This document shows positions 59,521 through 64,000 of a stretch of DNA of 64,000 bases, one piece after another. The notes beneath the pieces are model-generated. The model saw only the letters and a program-made list of their open reading frames with translations. It was not told the origin of the DNA and made no database searches. How positions within the stretch are numbered: position 1 is the stretch's first letter; each line of letters begins with the position of its first letter. Both the position numbers and the translations under genes were made by a program. The stretch comes from Silurus meridionalis (Eukaryota; Chordata; Actinopteri; Siluriformes; Siluridae): the NCBI RefSeq assembly GCF_014805685.1, contig NC_060896.1, positions 11,975,389 to 12,039,388 on the forward strand. The letters are read 5' to 3'.

Positions 59521-59590
59521 AAGAAAGATTGAGTGAGAGAGAGAAAGAGATTGAGAGAGAGAGAGAAAGAGAGAGAGACAGAGAGTAGGA
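59381..59590. repeat. (GT)n followed by long (GA)n tract
   Basis: A GT run to about 59430, then GAGT repeats, then a near-pure GA run at 59461-59516 and an imperfect purine tract to about 59587. Confidence 0.97.
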
Positions 59591-61258
59591 GGAGGGGCCC
59601 CTGAGTGTCAGGGAGGGGAGGTGTGAATAGACTTGGCTTGGCTTTTTGCTGTGAATAATGGAAATTTAAGATGAGCTAAAAGGAAATAAAAGCAGGGGGA
59701 GCGATAGATGTCTCGCTTCTTTCCTTCTTTTTCCCTGAGACGCACTTTTAAAGGAAAGAGAGCATTAACAATATCCTGCTACACTTCTGCTAGCCCTTGT
59801 GCCTGCCATCATAGCATTCACATCATTTACCTTAAGGACTTATCAGTGCTGTGGTTATTAATGATAAAAGACTATTTAAAGAGGCGGGAAAAACATGCTT
59901 GGAATGACAATACTAACCTTAACGTGGAAGTACTAAATAATAAGAAATGGGAAGTGGACGTACATCACAATAATAAAACACATGCCTTGTGAGATCATTA
60001 CATGTTTGCTGACAAGGCTTTATGAGTTCATTTATAAAACAAATCAAAGTCAATTGTTCTCTATTAATTGTTGAAACACTCATCAGTTAAAACTAATCGT
60101 ACATAGAAAAACAAAACCTCAACACATGTATACTTCTTTTTAAATGAAAAGATGTACAGTAAATTATTTGAAAACCATCATTCAGTGTGGTCAGGTTATA
60201 TGGCGGTGTGTACACGATGTACTTTTCTAAAAATATGGTTGTATTGCTCGAATAAAAATGTCAATATTTTTCATTTCAATAATAGCATACTGATTTAAAG
60301 TGTCCTTCAATGGTATTTTTGATAAAAACATATCTGGGTTTTTTGATATAAAAAAAAATCTATAATTCCCAGCAATTAAAAAGTGTTGTGATTTTTTTTA
60401 TTAAACAATTACATTTTTAAGCATTTAAATAAATTTGTCATGTGTCCTTTTTTCATACAAAACTACTATATTGCTGGCAAACTATATTATTGGGTTTGTG
60501 GGCAAAACTATAAATTGCGATTCACTTGTTTCCAGGAGGCCTCAGTGGGGAACCTCTTGGAGGGAATTTGCATAAAAAGGAAAGAGCAGAAACGCATGCA
60601 AACAGTGTCCAGTTGACTGAAAGGTCAGTTTTGGCAAACTGAATCAAACAGCAACCCTGCACTTCCAAGGCATCCAGGTCTCCAGCTCACCTGTGGCATG
60701 GTGACTAGATTTCACTAATGTTATCATGCTAAATGTAATATGTAATTCTAATAAGTTTTAAACTTATTTCTGGCAATGAATGCCAAAAGAAACCCAAGAA
60801 TGATTGTTAATACTAATTACATTATTAAAAGCATATTAAACACCACAAGGAGTGCATTCCTTCCCCCAAATGGTTTCCATCAGACGCTTATCTAGTGAAC
60901 TGTGAGTCTCTGACAGCACTCTCCTGACTGTAACCGTTGGCCAATCAAAGTCCTGGAATGTGGCTGCCATGAAGCATTCGGACAATCTGATGAAGGTTAG
61001 CTGTCCCGAGATATTTCTGAGATAGGCCTTTGCACCATATCTTTGCAAAGAAATTCCTCGACTTCTCTGAGAAGATAATGGATCCTGTACATCTGCGAGT
61101 CATTTTAAATTTGTCCGTGACGGACCTCCACACATGCCCTAATAAAGATAATCACTCACACGGACAATTCCCTTTTTCGGCGCGCTCTCAAACAAAAATC
61201 CATAGCCTGAAGATATGTTAGAATGCTGCGACAAACACTCCTTTTGCAGAGTCACAGG

Positions 61259-61285
61259 ACACACACACACACACACACACACACA
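61259..61285. repeat. (CA)n microsatellite
   Basis: A perfect dinucleotide run of about 27 bases. Confidence 0.93.
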
Positions 61286-62481
61286 TACGCATGCACACAA
61301 TAAGTTCATACTCTTGCCTGAGTAAGCAAATTAGCCACAGTCATGGTTGAGTAGGCAATAAGGCGACAGAAAAAAAGATGATAATCTTTTATCGCTCAAC
61401 CCAAATGGTTTTTATAGTCTGTATCGCTTTTCTGACAGTTCCACAATTTCTTTCCTTTTTTCATTATTTATTTATCTATCTATTTTTGTGTGAATTCAGC
61501 TAAAATACTTCTCAAGAGCTTAATGGTGCTATCGAGCGTTGAGATCTGCTGCCATGTGCTGCCTGCCGCTTTAATTTGAGATATTCACAGTGCTGGTCCT
61601 AAAGATCCTCGGCATTATCAAACGTTTAACGAGACCGACACGGCCAATTATTGACAAATTATTCTTTTTCGGAATGATGTGGCTCTCTTGATGAGCTTGT
61701 GGTCCCCCCTCCATCCCTTCAGTATGGAGAATGCTGTCTATCAGATCCTATTAAATGTTTCACACTTCCATTAAAAAAAGCGGCCTTGTGTTACAATAAA
61801 GCCGTTTAATGTTCAAGAGCAGGCATCATTATTTAGGCTTTAATTATATGATCATCATCTGTAGTGTGAGACTGAACGGATGTGTGTCATCAAAAAATTG
61901 ATGACAGCATCACACTGATGTGATGCAAATCAATCGTTTGTATTACCTAGAAATCTGCGAAAAAAAAAAAAAGAAATAAAAAAAGAAGAAAACCAATATT
62001 AGTCTAAAATGTGAAGTCAGCACATAATATCTGACAAGGAATTGATGATTTATCACTATTGGCACTGTGCACCTTCAGAACAACTCTCTTATCAAATGCA
62101 TCGTCATCAGGGGACTTTGAGGCATGACAAGGCCTAATAGATTCGAGCAGCTGATAGGTGCCATGCTAGTTGGACAAAGTGGAACGTGCAGGACAGATGA
62201 AGAAGTGTTATACACATGCCAAAGCTAAAAGCCAGGATTTGCATAACTTAAACGGTTCCTGAACTGTGGCTGCACAGAGTGTGAAAATGAGGATGTGTGT
62301 AAAAAAGCAGGGTCCTGACCTTGCGCTTGGTGGCCTGTAAGAGTACAGGCACTTTTCCCACCCCGTTTCGTTGTGTGCGAGTGTGTGTGCGGCCCCCACC
62401 CTCTGTCGGGCCTGCCGAGTCCACATCCTCTCTAACGAGGGTGCAGTTTCTTAACATTCATCATCGCTGAACTCTGAAACT

Positions 62482-62561
62482 TTATCAGCTGCGGAGCACG
62501 GCGCCATGGCCCCGGCCCGGCTCGCTCTGGCTCTCAGATAGGGCCGATAACACACTGATAG
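62482..62561. promoter_or_regulatory. GC-rich GATA/E-box patch
   Basis: TTATCAGCTG (62482-62491) fuses a GATA site (TGATAA on the minus strand) with an E-box CAGCTG. AGATAG (62536-62541), CGATAA (62545-62550) and TGATAG (62556-62561) follow. The patch is notably GC-rich (GCGCCATGGCCCCGGCCCGG) for this AT-rich intron. Candidate regulatory element. Confidence 0.35.
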
Positions 62562-62711
62562 ATTACAGCAGATTGTTTTACTTCAGGGGACACTGCTGCC
62601 TCTAATACTAATACTCAGACAAGCCTCACCGCAGATAGAGGGAGGGGACAAGAGGCAGAGAGTACAAAGAGGAAAGGGCAAAAGGAGCCAAGATTGTGTG
62701 TAAGCGCATAT

Positions 62712-62716
<5 letters not shown>

Positions 62717-62767
<51 letters not shown>
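62717..62767. repeat. (GT)n microsatellite
   Basis: A perfect dinucleotide run of about 51 bases. Confidence 0.97.
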
Positions 62768-62772
<5 letters not shown>

Positions 62773-63266
62773 TGTAAAGGATATTCAGAGGAGATTCTTA
62801 TCATAATGGGCGCTAGTAGTCTGACCGGTTTAATATGACAGTTTTCCAAGCAATTATATAAATATTTCTTTAGTCCACCCTCTGACTTAATAATATGACG
62901 GAACCTCATACAAGCGCATAATGCTTAGGGGTTAAGCTAATAAATCTCACCACAAGAAAAAACTCTCCCTAAATTAAGAATGGGCATATTTGGGATATTT
63001 AATCTTGATCCAAACAGGGAAACTGAAAGCAGAGTGTATTATAAATTCAAATGAGATAGAGAGAGGCACAAAAGTGAAATTATGAACACGCAGGATGGAT
63101 GTGCGCCTACAATCTAATGAATGCCCCATTACATAGTGCACGTTTACGCCGTACATACATTAATTTCATACTAACAGTGGGCTTACTTTGAATTAAAAGA
63201 GATAACGCAAGAAAACGGGGGAAATCACATAATGAAGATATTGCGGCTGTTTCATAAACTTGCAGC

Positions 63267-63270
<4 letters not shown>

Positions 63271-63334
<64 letters not shown>
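63271..63334. repeat. (CA)n microsatellite
   Basis: A perfect dinucleotide run of about 64 bases. Confidence 0.97.
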
Positions 63335-63337
<3 letters not shown>

Positions 63338-64000
63338 CACTCACTTGGAGAGTCTCAGGCCCAAAGAGCAGAAGAAACTTGAGGCTGCTGTTGGACACAA
63401 GGATGGAGTGACAGTTGAAAACAGGGTCAAGTGTGAAACACGAGGCCTCTGTAAAAAGGCCACTAGCTGGCCCAACAACATAGACAGTGCCAAGAACACA
63501 CAGAGGGTGGATTAAACTAAAGCAAACTCTGTAAATACAACAAAAAAATTACACTCTGTTGCTTAAAAATTCGTGTTTGGATCTTTTCCTTCAGTAGCAG
63601 TTTAAACAGCAGTTATGTAATGACTGCAATCTCCATCAAATAAATACCACAATGAAAAGCGACAGGGTTCAGGATAGTTGCCAAAATATTCTAGTAGAAA
63701 AATATGTTTTAAGCTGATGTAACGCTTTGCTATATTTTGCTAAACCTATATATTGAAAAGGTTAAATAAAATGATTCAAATGTACAGGAAACTGTCTGGT
63801 AAACCATACAATGAAATCCTTACTACGTAATCCTCTAATCTGACTATGACATAAATAAAGGACATAAGCAAATGAGAAAAAGACATAAGACATACATTAC
63901 AAATGTATAAAATTGTGATAGTGGATTAGTGTATTACACTATATTACAGTCTATAGTGAAAAGTGTATTACACAACGTCTGATCCACTCATTTGTTTGGT

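Overview
This window is vertebrate nuclear DNA, almost certainly from a teleost fish and possibly an otophysan such as a catfish. It is AT-rich and intron-heavy. It is crowded with (CA)n, (GT)n, (TA)n and (ATCT)n microsatellites, and it carries decayed Tc1/mariner elements, a hAT-type inverted-repeat element, an RTE-like LINE tail and tRNA-derived SINEs of the kinds common in fish. There are no bacterial-type operons, CRISPR arrays or functional RNA genes that I can support.

The window holds one recognisable protein-coding gene, on the minus strand: zfpm1, encoding FOG1 (Friend of GATA 1), the multi-zinc-finger cofactor of GATA transcription factors. Eight coding exons can be placed to the base with consistent splice sites and reading phases: 44246-44389, 40694-40852, 23618-23751, 16750-16840, 16291-16509, 15064-15294, 14554-14781 and 12026-14385 (last exon, with the stop codon). 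Together they carry 3566 coding bases, about 1187 residues. The start codon and the short NuRD-binding N-terminus expected for this family were not found and probably lie beyond position 64000.

Layout: 1-12025 is the 3' flank, with any 3' UTR at its upper end. It holds a LINE endonuclease fragment, a LINE 3' end and two decayed Tc1/mariner copies. 12026-16840 is the compact 3' half of the gene, with five exons. 16841-40693 holds two long introns around one small exon, with a promoter-like GATA/G-quadruplex patch, a SINE, a GATA-motif cluster, a complete hAT-type element and a LINE tail. 40853-44245 is a short intron with another GATA cluster. 44390-64000 is the 3' part of a long first intron with two further GATA-rich patches, a composite SINE and many microsatellites.

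The protein encodes all nine classical FOG1 zinc fingers, a CtBP-binding PIDLS motif, a basic nuclear-localisation-type stretch and five psi-K-x-E SUMO consensus sites. It also has a tenth, canonical C2H2 finger between fingers 4 and 5 that I do not recall in mammalian FOG1. The most useful leads are this extra finger, the intronic GATA-motif clusters (a possible feedback loop, since FOG1 is a GATA cofactor), and a SINE/LINE pair sharing the same 3' tail within the window. I did not find an unknown multi-gene system.
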